Positions 18,809-27,644 of a stretch of 64,000 nt of DNA are shown piece by piece; positions within the stretch are counted from its first letter, which is position 1, and the number at the start of each line of letters is the position of its first letter. Made by a program: the position numbers and the translations under genes. Origin of the DNA: Rubrivivax sp. (lineage in GTDB: Bacteria > Pseudomonadota > Gammaproteobacteria > Burkholderiales > Burkholderiaceae_C); NCBI GenBank assembly GCA_026125665.1, contig JAHCKS010000010.1, positions 1-64,000 on the forward strand, read 5' to 3'. The notes beneath the pieces were generated by a model, which searched no databases, was not told the origin of the DNA, and saw only the letters and a list, made by a program, of their open reading frames with translations.

Positions 18809-19807
18809 CTACTCCGGCTCGATCTTCGCCGCGCGGATCACCGCGCCCCAGCGCTGGATCTCGCTCGTCAGCAGCGCCTGCAGCTCGGCGGGCGTGCTGG
18901 CCGCAAGGCGCATGCCGAGCTTGCCGAGCTTCTCCTGCACGGCCGGCGCGGCCACCGCGTCGCGCGCCGCGCGGTTGAGCGCCTCCACCACGTGCGCCGG
19001 CGTGCCCGCCGGCGCGGCGATCGCGTTCCAGCTCGCCACGTTGTAGCCGGCCACGCCCGCCTGCATCACGGTGGGCACGTCGGGCAGCGCCGGGTTGCGC
19101 TTGTCCGACGACACCGCCAGCGCCTTCACCGCACCCGCCTGCACCTGCGGCACCATCGGCCCGACGATCTCGAACGCGAGGTCGATCTCGCCGGCGCGCA
19201 GCGCCGTCAGCACCGCGGGGCTGCCCTTGTACGGCACGACCAGCGCGTCGATGCCGGCCACCGTCTCGAACATCTTGGCCGACAGATGCTGCGTGCTGCC
19301 CGGTGCGATGGTGCCGATGTTGAGCTTGCCCGGGTTGGCCTTCGCGAAGGCCACCACGTCCTTCAGCGCCGCGAAGCGCGAGCTCGCCGGCACGAAGAGG
19401 CCGAGGTCGAAGGTGCCGAGCGTGGTGACCGGCGCGAAGTCCTTCACCGGGTCGTACGGCAGCTTCTTGAACAGGCCCACGCTGACGGCGTTGCCGTTGC
19501 TCATCAGCAGCAGCGTGTGGCCGTCGGGCTTGGCGCTGGCCACCGCCTGGCTCGCGACGATGCTGCCGGCGCTCGGCTTGTTCTCGACGACGATCGGCTG
19601 CCCGAGCGTCTTCGCCATGTGCTCGGCCACGGCACGCGCCGTGAGGTCGGCGATGCCGCCGGGGCCGAACGGCACGAGCAGCGAGATCGGGCGCTCGGGG
19701 TAACGCACCTGCGCGAATGCCGGCCGCACATGGCAGGCCGCCGCCGCGGCCGCGGCGAACATCAGGGCCGAACGGCGGTTGCAGGCTTGAGGGAGTCTGG
19801 GTTGCAT
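18809..19807 (-). CDS. Tripartite tricarboxylate transporter substrate-binding protein (Bug family)
   Basis: Periplasmic receptor of 332 residues for a carboxylate. An N-terminal signal peptide (Arg-Arg, then ALMFAAAAAAACHVRPAFAQ) is followed by the Bug hallmarks YPERPISLLVPFGPGGIADL, VVENKPSAGS and LNIGTIAPGSTQHL. The ATG at 19807 has GAGG seven bases upstream and is preferred over the ATG at 19813. It ends the tcuA-tcuB-aldolase unit, 104 bp after the aldolase gene. Orphan Bug receptors without tctA/tctB nearby are common in Burkholderiales; here it probably supplies or senses the tricarboxylate used by TcuAB. Confidence 0.92.
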   Translation of the reverse strand: MQPRLPQACNRRSALMFAAAAAAACHVRPAFAQVRYPERPISLLVPFGPGGIADLTARAVAEHMAKTLGQPIVVENKPSAGSIVASQAVASAKPDGHTLLLMSNGNAVSVGLFKKLPYDPVKDFAPVTTLGTFDLGLFVPASSRFAALKDVVAFAKANPGKLNIGTIAPGSTQHLSAKMFETVAGIDALVVPYKGSPAVLTALRAGEIDLAFEIVGPMVPQVQAGAVKALAVSSDKRNPALPDVPTVMQAGVAGYNVASWNAIAAPAGTPAHVVEALNRAARDAVAAPAVQEKLGKLGMRLAASTPAELQALLTSEIQRWGAVIRAAKIEPE

Positions 19808-19911
19808 CGGCATGCCTCGGATGGAACGCGCTGCGCCGGCGCCGGCGCGGTTGCGCGCGAATGCTAGCCGCCGCCGGCTCTGCCGGGCGCCCGTGCAGCT
19901 GCCACGATGGT

Positions 19912-20685
19912 TCAGGTGCGATAGCCGGGGTCGAGCCGGTCCAGCTTGCGCAGCAGCGCCGGCCACTCCATCAGCCCGTAGGGCCGGCGCGTGCCGCGCT
20001 GGTAGTTGTTCCACGTGGCTTCCAGCACCGGCTGCGGCACCGGCACGAACGGCGAGTTCGTCGCCATCGCCGCCAGCTGCGTGCGGCAGGCGAGCTCGAG
20101 CCGGTGCGCCCAGTTGAAGGCCTCGCCGACCGTACGCCCGGTGACGATGGCGCCGTGGTTGCGCAGGATCAGCACCTCGCTCGTGCCGAGGTCGCCGATG
20201 AGCGAGGCCTTCTCGGCGTCGTCGAGCACCACGCCCTGGTAGTCGTGGTAACGCACCTTCAGGAAACGCATCGCCGTCTGCGTGACGGGCAGCAGGCCGC
20301 ACTGCAGCGCGCTCACGGCCATCGACGCCCAGGCGTGCGTGTGGATGATGCAGGCCACCTCGGGCCGCGCCTCGTGGATCGCGCTGTGGATCACGTAGCC
20401 GGCGCGGTTGATGCCGTAGTCGAGCTCGCCGAAGTCGGGCTTGGCGAGGATCTCGCCGGCCAGGTTCACCTTCACCAGGCTCGACGCGGTGATCTCCTCG
20501 TACATCATGCCGTAGGCGTTGATGAGGAACGCGCCCGGCTCGCCCGGCACGTGCGCGCTGATGTGGTTGGCCATCATGTCGCTCATGCCGTAGAGGTCCA
20601 CGAGGCGGTAACAGGCCGCCAGGTCGATGCGCGCTTGCCACTCCGCCGGCGTGCAACGCGGTTTCATCGATGGGATCTCGAGCAT
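19912..20685 (-). CDS. Class II aldolase/adducin-domain protein
   Basis: Cytosolic 257-residue zinc-dependent aldolase-fold protein. Metal-ligand motifs are visible: IIHTHAWASM (HxH) and the later ILRNHGAIV. The N-terminal ACYRLVDLYGMSDMMANHIS is typical of the adducin-like branch. The start at 20685 is supported by AGGAG with a seven-base spacer. It lies 25 bp after tcuB and before the Bug receptor gene. In this context it may cleave or decarboxylate an oxidation product of the tricarboxylate, but that reaction is inference. Confidence 0.88.
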   Translation of the reverse strand: MLEIPSMKPRCTPAEWQARIDLAACYRLVDLYGMSDMMANHISAHVPGEPGAFLINAYGMMYEEITASSLVKVNLAGEILAKPDFGELDYGINRAGYVIHSAIHEARPEVACIIHTHAWASMAVSALQCGLLPVTQTAMRFLKVRYHDYQGVVLDDAEKASLIGDLGTSEVLILRNHGAIVTGRTVGEAFNWAHRLELACRTQLAAMATNSPFVPVPQPVLEATWNNYQRGTRRPYGLMEWPALLRKLDRLDPGYRT

Positions 20686-20710
20686 CTCGCCGCTCCTCTT
20701 TCTCACGGCC

Positions 20711-21892
20711 TTATTCGGACCCGAGCTGCAGCCGGCTCGGCTGCCGGCGTTCGACCGCCCACTTCAGCAGCGCCGCTGCGCGGTAGACGCCGTGCGCGAA
20801 CTTGCCGCAGGGCATCGTCGCGAAGAAGGCCAGCACCGCGCCCAGGTGCAGGCACAGCAGCAAAGGCAGCGCCGCGGTCTCGCGCGCGAGCGCCAGCGCC
20901 AGGCCGCTGGCGGCCGTGAGGAACAGCAGCGCGACGAAACCGAGGTCCATCGGCCGCTGCTCGCGCGCCACGTGCTGCGGGTGCCGGCGCGCGTGCAGGC
21001 GCGCGAGGCCCGCGGTTCCGAGCACGAGCATCACGCCGCCGGCCGTGCCGAGCAGCTTCGGCACGCTCGTCCAGGCGTACGGTGCCACCCATCCGAAGGC
21101 GTAGTGATAGACCGTGGCCACACCCGTGGCGGCGAAACACAGCGCGAAGCCGTAGAAGACGAGGTGGTGCAGCCGCCGCCGCGCCAGGGTCCAGGCATCG
21201 TCTTGCTCGTTGCAGCCCTCGCCGTGGCCGCCGTCGAGGTACTTCAGGCGCAGCGCGTCGTGCGCCGCCTCGCCGATGGCCGCGGCCCGCACGGGCCCGG
21301 GCGTCTCGCTGCGCCAGAAGCGCAAGGCGCCGATCGCCAGCGCCAGCAGCGCGAACACGAACACCGGCGCGAACAGGCCCACCATCAGCCCGTGCGGGAA
21401 GAGCGCGTAGAAGCTGCCCGCCCCCGGGTGCGTCCACAGCGCCGCCAGCGAACCGTGCGTCGCCACCGCCAGCGCGAGGAAAAGCGCCAGGCCTGCGGCC
21501 AGCGCCACCGTGAGCGTCAGGCCGTTGCGCTCGTACAGCCGCCCGAGCGCCGCCGGCCACGCGAACTGCGCGTAGGTGCGCCCGCGCACGCGCGCCATCG
21601 CCTGCGGCACGTTCACCGCGAATTCGTGCGGCGGCGCGTACTGGCACGCGTGCAGGCAGGCGCCGCAGTTGTGGCACAGGTTGGCCAGGTAGTGCAGGTC
21701 GGCGCGCGGAAACTCGAGCCGCCGCGTCATCGCCGGGAAGACGGCGCAGAAGCCTTCGCAGTACCGGCAGGCGTTGCAGATCTGCAGCTGGCGCGCGAGC
21801 TCGGCCTCGTCGCGCACGCCCGCATCGGCCAGCGGTATCCGGCCCTCGGCCAGGCCGCTCGCCTGGCGCACGAGCAACTCCAGCGTGCTCAT
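20711..21892 (-). CDS. tcuB: Tricarballylate utilisation electron-transfer protein TcuB (CitB-like)
   Basis: Membrane-bound partner that reoxidises the flavin of TcuA and passes electrons to quinone. The 393-residue protein begins with a soluble ferredoxin-like part holding two cysteine clusters ([11 protein letters not shown] at about 40 and [11 protein letters not shown] at about 73), followed by roughly six transmembrane helices with several conserved His residues (for example LHHLVFYGF and [14 protein letters not shown]). The ATG at 21892 overlaps the tcuA stop as ATGA, showing translational coupling. Confidence 0.92.
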   Translation of the reverse strand: MSTLELLVRQASGLAEGRIPLADAGVRDEAELARQLQICNACRYCEGFCAVFPAMTRRLEFPRADLHYLANLCHNCGACLHACQYAPPHEFAVNVPQAMARVRGRTYAQFAWPAALGRLYERNGLTLTVALAAGLALFLALAVATHGSLAALWTHPGAGSFYALFPHGLMVGLFAPVFVFALLALAIGALRFWRSETPGPVRAAAIGEAAHDALRLKYLDGGHGEGCNEQDDAWTLARRRLHHLVFYGFALCFAATGVATVYHYAFGWVAPYAWTSVPKLLGTAGGVMLVLGTAGLARLHARRHPQHVAREQRPMDLGFVALLFLTAASGLALALARETAALPLLLCLHLGAVLAFFATMPCGKFAHGVYRAAALLKWAVERRQPSRLQLGSE

Positions 21893-23406
21893 GGGTGGGC
21901 TCTGGCGCGCGCACGCCGCGGTGCGAGCCCTTCGCTCGGCCGGGCGGGCTCCTGCCGACCTGGCGCGTCGGGCGCCGCCTGCCCGTCGTCGTTCGACGCT
22001 TGCGCCGTGGTCACGCGGGCTGCCGCTGCCGCCGAACGGCCGGCGATGCGCCCGAACACCGTGCCGATGGTCATGCCCACGCCCGCCGTGTAGCCCCGCC
22101 CGAGCACGTTGCCGGCCATCACCTCGCCCGCGGCAAAGAGGTTGTCGCTCGGCGCACCCCCGAAGTGCACGGCCGCGCGCGCGTCGACCTTCAGGCCGAG
22201 ATAGGTGAACGTGACGCCCGGCCGCAGCGTGTAGCCGAAGAAGGGCGGCGTGTCGATCGGCCGCGCCCAGTGCGTCTTCTGCGGCGTGACCCCTTCGGTA
22301 CGGCAGTCGTCGAGCACCGCGTGGTCGAACGCACCCACCCGGCACGCGGCGTTGAACTCGCGCACCGTGGCCTCCAGCGCCGCCTCGGGCAGGCCGAGCT
22401 GACGCGCGAGCTCGGCCAGCGTGTCGGCCCGCGCGCCGCGGAACACCGGCGGCATGAAGCGCCCCACCGCCTTCGCGTCGATGATCGAGTGCGCCACCTG
22501 CCCCGGCTGCAACGCCACCAGCCGCCCCCAGATGGCGTAGCGCTTCGGCCAGAAGTCCTCGCCCTCGTCGTAGAAGCGCCGGCCTTCGCGGTTGACCATG
22601 ATGCCGAGCGAGACGCTGTCCACGCGCGTGACGATGCCTCCGTCGTACAGCGGCGCCCGCGCGTCGATGGCCACCATGTGCGCCTGCGTCGCGTCGCCGA
22701 TCGCGTCGGCGCCCTGCGCGATCAGGTCCTTCAGCAGCACACCCTGGTTGAAGCGCGTGCCGCGGATGAGGAACTGGTCCGCCGGCCACTCGCCGCGCTC
22801 GTTCTCGCCCCACGCCTCGCGCAGCCAGGCGCGGTTGCTCTCGAAGCCGCCGCTGGCGACGACACACGCGCGCGCGGCGATGCGCTCGCCGCTCTCCAGC
22901 ACCGCAGCGGCGAAGCGGCCGCCTGGTGACCCGGGTACGAGCTCCAGGCGCGCCACCGGGGCTTCATAGCGCACGGCCACGCCGGCCGCCTGCGCGCTGC
23001 GGTAGTAGGCGTTGACGAGCGCCTTGCCGCCGCCCATGAAAAACGCGTTCGTGCGCGACAGATGCAGCGTGCCCGACAGCGACGGCTGGAAACGCACGCC
23101 GTGGCGCCGCATCCACGGCCGCAGGCGCGCCGATTCGCGGATGACGAGCCGCGCCAGCGCCTCGTTCGTGCGGCCGGCCGTCACCTTCTTCAGGTCCTGC
23201 CAGAACTCCTCTTCCGGGTAGGCCTCGGTCAGCACGTCCTCGGGTGCGTCGTGCATGCAGCGCAGGTTGCGCGTGTGCATCGAGTTGCCGCCGCGCCATT
23301 CGCGTGGCGCCGCCTCGAGCATCGTCACCGACATGCCGGCCTCGCGCGCCGAGATCGCTGCGCACAACGCCGCATTGCCGCCGCCGATCACCAGCACGTC
23401 GAGCAT
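21889..23406 (-). CDS. tcuA: FAD-dependent tricarballylate dehydrogenase TcuA
   Basis: Flavoprotein oxidising tricarballylate to cis-aconitate in the known Salmonella pathway. The 505-residue protein opens with the Rossmann motif [17 protein letters not shown] and has [23 protein letters not shown], and the C-terminal FAD/substrate region [16 protein letters not shown] and [17 protein letters not shown], as in fumarate-reductase-type flavoproteins. The last 40 residues are a low-complexity basic tail. It heads the operon; a dyad 57 bp upstream may be the operator. The usual tcuR and tcuC genes are absent from the neighbourhood. Confidence 0.92.
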   Translation of the reverse strand: MLDVLVIGGGNAALCAAISAREAGMSVTMLEAAPREWRGGNSMHTRNLRCMHDAPEDVLTEAYPEEEFWQDLKKVTAGRTNEALARLVIRESARLRPWMRRHGVRFQPSLSGTLHLSRTNAFFMGGGKALVNAYYRSAQAAGVAVRYEAPVARLELVPGSPGGRFAAAVLESGERIAARACVVASGGFESNRAWLREAWGENERGEWPADQFLIRGTRFNQGVLLKDLIAQGADAIGDATQAHMVAIDARAPLYDGGIVTRVDSVSLGIMVNREGRRFYDEGEDFWPKRYAIWGRLVALQPGQVAHSIIDAKAVGRFMPPVFRGARADTLAELARQLGLPEAALEATVREFNAACRVGAFDHAVLDDCRTEGVTPQKTHWARPIDTPPFFGYTLRPGVTFTYLGLKVDARAAVHFGGAPSDNLFAAGEVMAGNVLGRGYTAGVGMTIGTVFGRIAGRSAAAAARVTTAQASNDDGQAAPDAPGRQEPARPSEGLAPRRARARAHP

Positions 23407-23462
23407 CCGGGGACTCTAGGCGGCGCCGGTGCCGCAGGCCAGCACCGGGCCGGCAACGGGCC

Positions 23463-23477
23463 TTCACGCATCGTGAA
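23463..23477. promoter_or_regulatory. Candidate operator upstream of tcuA
   Basis: TTCACG-CAT-CGTGAA is a perfect dyad 57 bp upstream of the tcuA start and contains the T-N11-A pattern of LysR-type binding sites. No regulator gene lies next to the operon, so the cognate protein is unknown. Confidence 0.4.
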
Positions 23478-23726
23478 CACCCGAGCGCGGGGCGGGGCAA
23501 GACCAAAGCCACCTCAGCCGCGCCGGCCGTCATGGACATTTCGCCAAACGCTGCGACGCCGCGGGCACGGTCCGAGCGCAGTTGGTCAGGCTCCAGCCAC
23601 TGACAAGGCACGGCACTTCGACAGTCCACGCGCCCTCATCGAGGCACTTGGCACCTGTCGGCAGCTGCCGGCCTGGTCCGGGGCCCCGTCTCGAGCCGAC
23701 CTGAAGGCGGTTGAATCTCCTATCGC

Positions 23727-23834
23727 CGGCACCTGTGCCAGGTACATCGAGCCGAACTTGCCGGCGCCGATGAGGCCCACGCGCACCGGCTTGCCGACCG
23801 CGGCGCGCTGCTGGAGCCTGGCGCAAAGGCTCAT
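23727..23834 (-). pseudogene. 5' fragment of a NAD(P)-dependent oxidoreductase (homoserine-dehydrogenase-like)
   Basis: Starting at the ATG at 23834, overlapping the PhyH gene stop as ATGA, about 36 residues read as the N-terminus of a Rossmann-fold oxidoreductase: MSLCARLQQRAAVGKPVRVG then LIGAGKFGSMYLAQVP. After that the frame loses all protein character and stops near 23586. An intact member would continue for about 400 residues. The tail was therefore lost, with the junction near 23726, next to the tcu operon. The translational coupling to the dioxygenase shows the ancestral two-gene operon. Confidence 0.7.
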
Positions 23835-24724
23835 TGGATCGGGTCCGGTGAAGTTTCGAGGGCGCTCGCCGGCATGCCCTGGGCCCAGGGCAGCTCGACC
23901 GCGCTTTGCGCGAGCAGGCAGTCGTCGGGCAGGCATTCGATCGGCTCGAAGCGCCGGTGCGCGATGTACTCCGGGCGCTTGAAGCGCCGGATGTGGTTGC
24001 TCACCGCGCAAAGGCTCAGGTAGACGCTGACGCGGTTCCACGGGCTCAGGTTGCTCGTGCTCGCGTGCACGAGGCAGCTGTGGAAGACGAGCATCGAGCC
24101 TGCGGGGCCCTTCGGCGCGACGATTCCGCCGGGCAGGTAGTGGCCTTCGGCGTCGAAGCGCCCGGCCCCGCCTGCCTGCTCGACGAGCTGCGCGATGAGC
24201 GCGTGCTCGAGCGTCCACAGCGGATAACTCGTCGTCGTCACGTCGTGCCCCGCTTCGAGCACGCCGCGCCGGTGGCTGCCGGGGATGAACATCAGCGGCC
24301 CGTTGAACTCGTTCACGTCGTCGAGGAACACGGCGATGTTCATCGCCCGGGCGCTGGGCATCAGGTCGTCGGCCTGCCAGGTGCCGTAGTCCTGATGCCA
24401 CTGCCAGACATCGCCCTCGAAGGCCATCTTGCCGTTGATCTTGAACTGGTGCAAGTAGAGCCTTTCGCCGAGCAGGTCCTCGACCGGCCGCACCATGCGC
24501 GGGTGGCGCGCCAGGCGCGCGAACGGGGCGGAATACAGGTGCGCGGCGAAGTTCGTGCGCACCGCGTCGCTGCCCTTCTCGCGCACGTTGTAAGCCTCGC
24601 GCCGGGCGTACAGCGCGGGCACCTCGGCGTTCAGCAGCGCCACCTCGGCGGCGCTGAAGTGGCCGGGGAAGAAGAGGTAGCCGTCGCGTTCGAAGGCGGC
24701 CGTCTGGTCGGGTGTCAGGTGCAT
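23831..24724 (-). CDS. Phytanoyl-CoA dioxygenase (PhyH) family protein
   Basis: Predicted Fe(II)/2-oxoglutarate-dependent dioxygenase, 297 residues. It starts MHLTPDQTAAFERDGYLFFP, typical of the family, and has the iron ligands in WQWHQDYGTW (HxD) and the distal His in the region MLVFHSCLVHAS, with a downstream Arg (NRVSVYLSLC) for 2-oxoglutarate. The ATG at 24724 is preferred; upstream residues are not conserved-looking. It was originally followed by an oxidoreductase, now only a stub, so the pathway it served may be dead. Substrate unknown. Confidence 0.88.
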   Translation of the reverse strand: MHLTPDQTAAFERDGYLFFPGHFSAAEVALLNAEVPALYARREAYNVREKGSDAVRTNFAAHLYSAPFARLARHPRMVRPVEDLLGERLYLHQFKINGKMAFEGDVWQWHQDYGTWQADDLMPSARAMNIAVFLDDVNEFNGPLMFIPGSHRRGVLEAGHDVTTTSYPLWTLEHALIAQLVEQAGGAGRFDAEGHYLPGGIVAPKGPAGSMLVFHSCLVHASTSNLSPWNRVSVYLSLCAVSNHIRRFKRPEYIAHRRFEPIECLPDDCLLAQSAVELPWAQGMPASALETSPDPIQ

Positions 24725-24777
24725 GGCAGCGCTTCCTCGATCGCACCGCGGCGGCACGCCGGCGGTTCGGCCGCATG

Positions 24778-24936
24778 TTAGCCGTGGGCGAGGACGCCGC
24801 ACTCGAGGAAGGCGTCGTCCTTGATGAACCGCGGCAGTTCACTGCCGGTGCCGGCCTCGGTGTACGCGATGAAGCTGGCTGCTTGCTGCTGCACCGGCCG
24901 GTACAGCGTGGTCTGCTCGGGACGGCCGATCGTCAT
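24778..24936 (-). pseudogene. N-terminal stub of an IS91-family transposase
   Basis: Fifty-two residues from the ATG at 24936 read MTIGRPEQTTLYRPVQQQAA, then LPRFIKDDAFLECGVLAHG, which is the characteristic N-terminus of IS91-type rolling-circle transposases just before their CxxC zinc motif. The stop at 24778 cuts it there and the catalytic Tyr domain is missing. One or two residues seem lost inside the KDEF-type motif. It is the remains of a mobile element next to the broken oxidoreductase and may explain the local decay. Confidence 0.65.
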
Positions 24937-25188
24937 GCGCCGCGAAGCGGTGGCGCGCTGGTGCCGGGAGCGCAGCGAGGCCTTCGCGCCGGGAAGCCGG
25001 TGCCGTGCAGCGCGCTGGATCGACTTCGCGAGGCCCGCTTGGTGGCCCACGCCGTCCAGCACCAGGGGCCCCGCAACGAGTCCAATGATGAAGAGCATCC
25101 TTTCGGCCTCGAAGATCACTGCCCGGCACGTGGCGCGGTCCCTCGCCCGCTCGCTGCCGATCTGCGCCACTCCCGGCCGCGCTCCTCG

Positions 25189-25228
25189 GCGCGCCTGCTC
25201 AGCCGGCGCGCCGGCTGAGCAGGTGCGC
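25189..25228. repeat. Near-perfect 40-bp palindrome
   Basis: The core 25194-25223 is a perfect 30-bp inverted repeat without a loop (each arm CCTGCTCAGCCGGCG); it extends to 40 bp with one G-T mismatch. It spans the stop codon of the 78-residue gene read on the minus strand. It could act as a terminator after that gene, or be a terminal hairpin of the decayed IS91-type element 250 bp away. Which of these applies cannot be decided here. Confidence 0.7.
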
Positions 25229-25435
25229 ACGCCCGAGCGCGCTGACGGCGACGGACGCCGGGCTGCCCGGCCGGTGCCGGCGATCGACGAAACCGCGCCG
25301 GTTCGCCTCCTCCCACACCGGCAGCCGCGGACACGAGGTGCGCCAGGCCTCGATGACCTCGGCGTAGGGCCGCGATCGCGGCCCGATCCACTCGAGCAGG
25401 TCGAGGATCAAGACATCGACGGTGTCGGCGGCCAT
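25199..25435 (-). CDS. Conserved small hypothetical protein
   Basis: A 78-residue protein starting MAADTVDVLILDLLEWIGPR, then PYAEVIEAWRTSCPRLPVWE, EANRRGFVDRRH and SVAVSALGRAHLLSRRAG. This pattern recurs as a small winged-helix-like protein in many beta- and alpha-proteobacteria; I know no function. The start is backed by AGGAG six bases upstream. Its 3' end lies inside a 40-bp palindrome and its promoter region holds a 13-bp tandem repeat. Confidence 0.7.
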   Translation of the reverse strand: MAADTVDVLILDLLEWIGPRSRPYAEVIEAWRTSCPRLPVWEEANRRGFVDRRHRPGSPASVAVSALGRAHLLSRRAG

Positions 25436-25447
25436 CTTGCACTCCTG

Positions 25448-25499
25448 TCTCGCGCTCTTGTCCCGCGCTCTTGTCCCGCGCTCTTGTCCCGCGCTCCAT
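25448..25499. repeat. Four tandem copies of a 13-bp unit
   Basis: The unit TCCCGCGCTCTTG occurs four times in a row; the first copy differs by one base (TCTCGCGCTCTTG) and the last is cut short (TCCCGCGCTCCAT). The array begins 12 bp upstream of the 78-residue gene start and could vary in copy number and change spacing of its promoter. Confidence 0.85.
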
Positions 25500-25580
25500 T
25501 CTGTCAGGCGCGAGCATCGGCCGCGCCGATGGTGCCTTCGTGTCGGCGCGGATTGCAGCGGTAACAGGCCACGCAGCCGC

Positions 25581-26531
25581 TCAGAACTCCCTGAGCAGCC
25601 TTCCGCCGCCCGCGAGCGGCGAGTCGAATCCGTTTTCGCGCAGCGCGTACCAGAAGGTCACCGGGTTGATGCCGAGGATCGGAATGCCGAGCACGGGCTC
25701 GAGCCTCTCGGCGACGTCGACGAGGCTCATGTTCGTCCCGCACTGGACCACCGCGTCGAGCCGGTTCCGGCCGGTCGCGAGCAGCTCGAGGATCGCTTTC
25801 TCCTTGGCCCAGTCGGGCAGATGCGCGATGTGCAGCGCGTTCGTGCAGTGCAGGCCGACGCTCGCGATCACCTCGAAGCCGAGCTCCTCGAACATCCGGG
25901 TCGCGTTGCCGTTTCCCTTCGCGTCGAACGGCGTCAGGATGCCAACTCGCTTCGCGCCGTACTTGCCGAGCGCGGCCAGCACCGCGTCGTGCCAGGTCGC
26001 CCAGGCGAGGCCCGAATACGCCTCGACGTCGGCCACCACCGCACGGATCGGCTCGATGCCGCCGAGGATGTGCTCCAGGCTCATGCCCATGATCATGTAC
26101 TGCGGCTGCGCGAGCCGCGCGGTATCGACCGCGGCCCTCAGCCCGCCGAGGAACTGCTCGCGGTACTCGATCAGGTCGCGCTCGGTCGCGAGCCTCGGGC
26201 TCGGAGTCACGACGTTGACGGTGTGCAGGCCGACGCCCGCGAGCCCGCGCGGGCCCCGGTTGCCGAACACGATGCTCCACAGGTCGTGCTCCATGCTCGT
26301 GTTCGTCGCCGGAATCACGAGCCCGAACTTCCTCGCGAAGCTCCTCACGTCGGGGTAGCCGCGCGCGGCGTCGATCACGCCGAAGGCGGTGGCCGGCCTG
26401 CCGTCGTGGATCACGGCCGCGACAGCGGGCATCGGTGCGGCGTTCACCTCCGGGATCGCGATCGTCCTGCCGGAGAGCTTGCCGGCGAAGCGCAGCGCGC
26501 CCCGCTCGCTTGCGACGTTTGGCAGGTTCAT
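25581..26531 (-). CDS. Asp/Glu-racemase superfamily protein (maleate isomerase/arylmalonate decarboxylase-like)
   Basis: A 316-residue protein. After an unusual N-terminal extension of about 70 residues comes KFGLVIPATNTSMEHDLW, matching the substrate-carboxylate loop of maleate isomerases, then RVGILTPF and VVQCGTNMSL with the C-terminal catalytic Cys264. The N-terminal catalytic Cys expected in a GC(T/S) motif is replaced by Met150 (MGMSLEH). A one-cysteine active site resembles arylmalonate decarboxylase more than racemases. It is 10 bp downstream of the epimerase gene in an operon facing a LysR regulator. Substrate unknown. Confidence 0.8.
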   Translation of the reverse strand: MNLPNVASERGALRFAGKLSGRTIAIPEVNAAPMPAVAAVIHDGRPATAFGVIDAARGYPDVRSFARKFGLVIPATNTSMEHDLWSIVFGNRGPRGLAGVGLHTVNVVTPSPRLATERDLIEYREQFLGGLRAAVDTARLAQPQYMIMGMSLEHILGGIEPIRAVVADVEAYSGLAWATWHDAVLAALGKYGAKRVGILTPFDAKGNGNATRMFEELGFEVIASVGLHCTNALHIAHLPDWAKEKAILELLATGRNRLDAVVQCGTNMSLVDVAERLEPVLGIPILGINPVTFWYALRENGFDSPLAGGGRLLREF

Positions 26532-26541
26532 GGCCTCGCCC

Positions 26542-27435
26542 TCAGGCCTCGGCACGCGCGCGAATCGCCGCGGCCAGGATCGGCGCTTCGGCGACGAAGC
26601 CGGCGTGCCGCGCGCGCCAGCCGAGCTCGCGCTCGGCGCGCGCGGCGCTCACCTGCTGGTCGAGCGCGAGTGCATCGGCGAACGGGCCCATCGTCCGGCG
26701 CGCCTCGGCAAGCGCGATCCAGCCCGGCCCGCCTCCGATCCCGGCGGCTCTGCGCGCCGCAGCGCGCAGTTCACCGACGGTGGCGCGCGAGCGATCGGCG
26801 ACGATGTACGCCGACCCCGCGCTGCCGCGCTCGGCGCAGCGGACATAGGCGTCGGCCAGGTCGTCGACGTGAACGAGCGGCCAGTGGTTGCGGCCGTCGC
26901 CCGCCACCGGATGCTCGCCGAACCAAGGCGCGGTGAGCCCGCCCTGGCGCCCGTAGACGATCGCGGGCCGGATCACGATGCCGCGCAGCGCCGGCGCGCC
27001 GAGCACGAGCCGCTCGGTCTCGACGCGCGGCGCGACGAGCTCGATCGGCGCGAGCGGCGCCGTCTCGTCGACGACGCGGCCGGCCGTGTCGCCGTGCACC
27101 CAAACGCCGCTCGTGTAGATCAGCGTCGCGCCGCGCGTGGCGGCGCCTTGCAGCAGCGCCTGCACGGCCGCGCGGTCGAGCGCCATCGTGTCGCCGGCGT
27201 AATCGACCGCGGCGTGCACGAGCACTTCGGCCGACGCGGCCGCCGCGCGCCAGGCCGCTGGCTGCTGCAGCGTGCCGAGCACCGGCACGATCTCCTCGGC
27301 GGCGAGGCCGCTCGCCTTGGCCGCGTCGCGCGCGAGGCCGAGCACGCGATAGCCGGCGCGGCGAAAGGCGCGCGCGACGTTGCGGCCGATGTGGCCGGTC
27401 GCTCCGGTGATGAAGACGGTCCTGAGCGAAGTCAT
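26542..27435 (-). CDS. NAD-dependent epimerase/dehydratase (extended SDR)
   Basis: A 297-residue Rossmann-fold enzyme with the nucleotide motif FITGATGHIGRNVARAF at the N-terminus, IYTSGVWVHGD near residue 120, and IRPAIVYGRQGG, the region that carries the substrate-binding loop. The classical YxxxK pair is altered (the Ser of TSG is present but a clear YxxxK is not visible), as in atypical SDRs, so it may reduce or bind rather than epimerise. The start at 27435 directly precedes the Rossmann strand. It leads the two-gene operon with the racemase-like gene. Confidence 0.82.
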   Translation of the reverse strand: MTSLRTVFITGATGHIGRNVARAFRRAGYRVLGLARDAAKASGLAAEEIVPVLGTLQQPAAWRAAAASAEVLVHAAVDYAGDTMALDRAAVQALLQGAATRGATLIYTSGVWVHGDTAGRVVDETAPLAPIELVAPRVETERLVLGAPALRGIVIRPAIVYGRQGGLTAPWFGEHPVAGDGRNHWPLVHVDDLADAYVRCAERGSAGSAYIVADRSRATVGELRAAARRAAGIGGGPGWIALAEARRTMGPFADALALDQQVSAARAERELGWRARHAGFVAEAPILAAAIRARAEA

Positions 27436-27493
27436 CGAAGGTCCTTGCGTGATGGATCCACCTGATTGGCCACGAAACTCAGCGGCGCCTCGG

Positions 27494-27550
27494 CCCCGTT
27501 CGGGCCGAGCCTCGCATTCCGAGCATCCTGAGCTTGTCGAAGGAAGCCCG
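27494..27550. repeat. REP-like intergenic repeat
   Basis: Two imperfect copies of a widespread bacterial intergenic motif occur in the same orientation: CCGTTCGGGCCGAGCCTCG at 27497-27515 and CCTGAGCTTGTCGAAGGA at 27527-27544. They lie in the divergent promoter region between the epimerase gene and the LysR gene. Identification is from memory of the CTTCGACAAGCTCAGG-type repeat, not a search. Confidence 0.45.
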
Positions 27551-27644
27551 GCGCGCCCCTTCGTCGGTGGCGCGGACATTAGGTCTAACCGTCCAGTTCG
27601 ATAATCACCTCGGGCGGACATTGGATCTTTCCGGCGCGGACACG

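Noticed and set aside
25448-25499. CRISPR-like array
   Set aside because: Units are 13 bp and directly adjacent with no spacers; no cas genes are present in the window.
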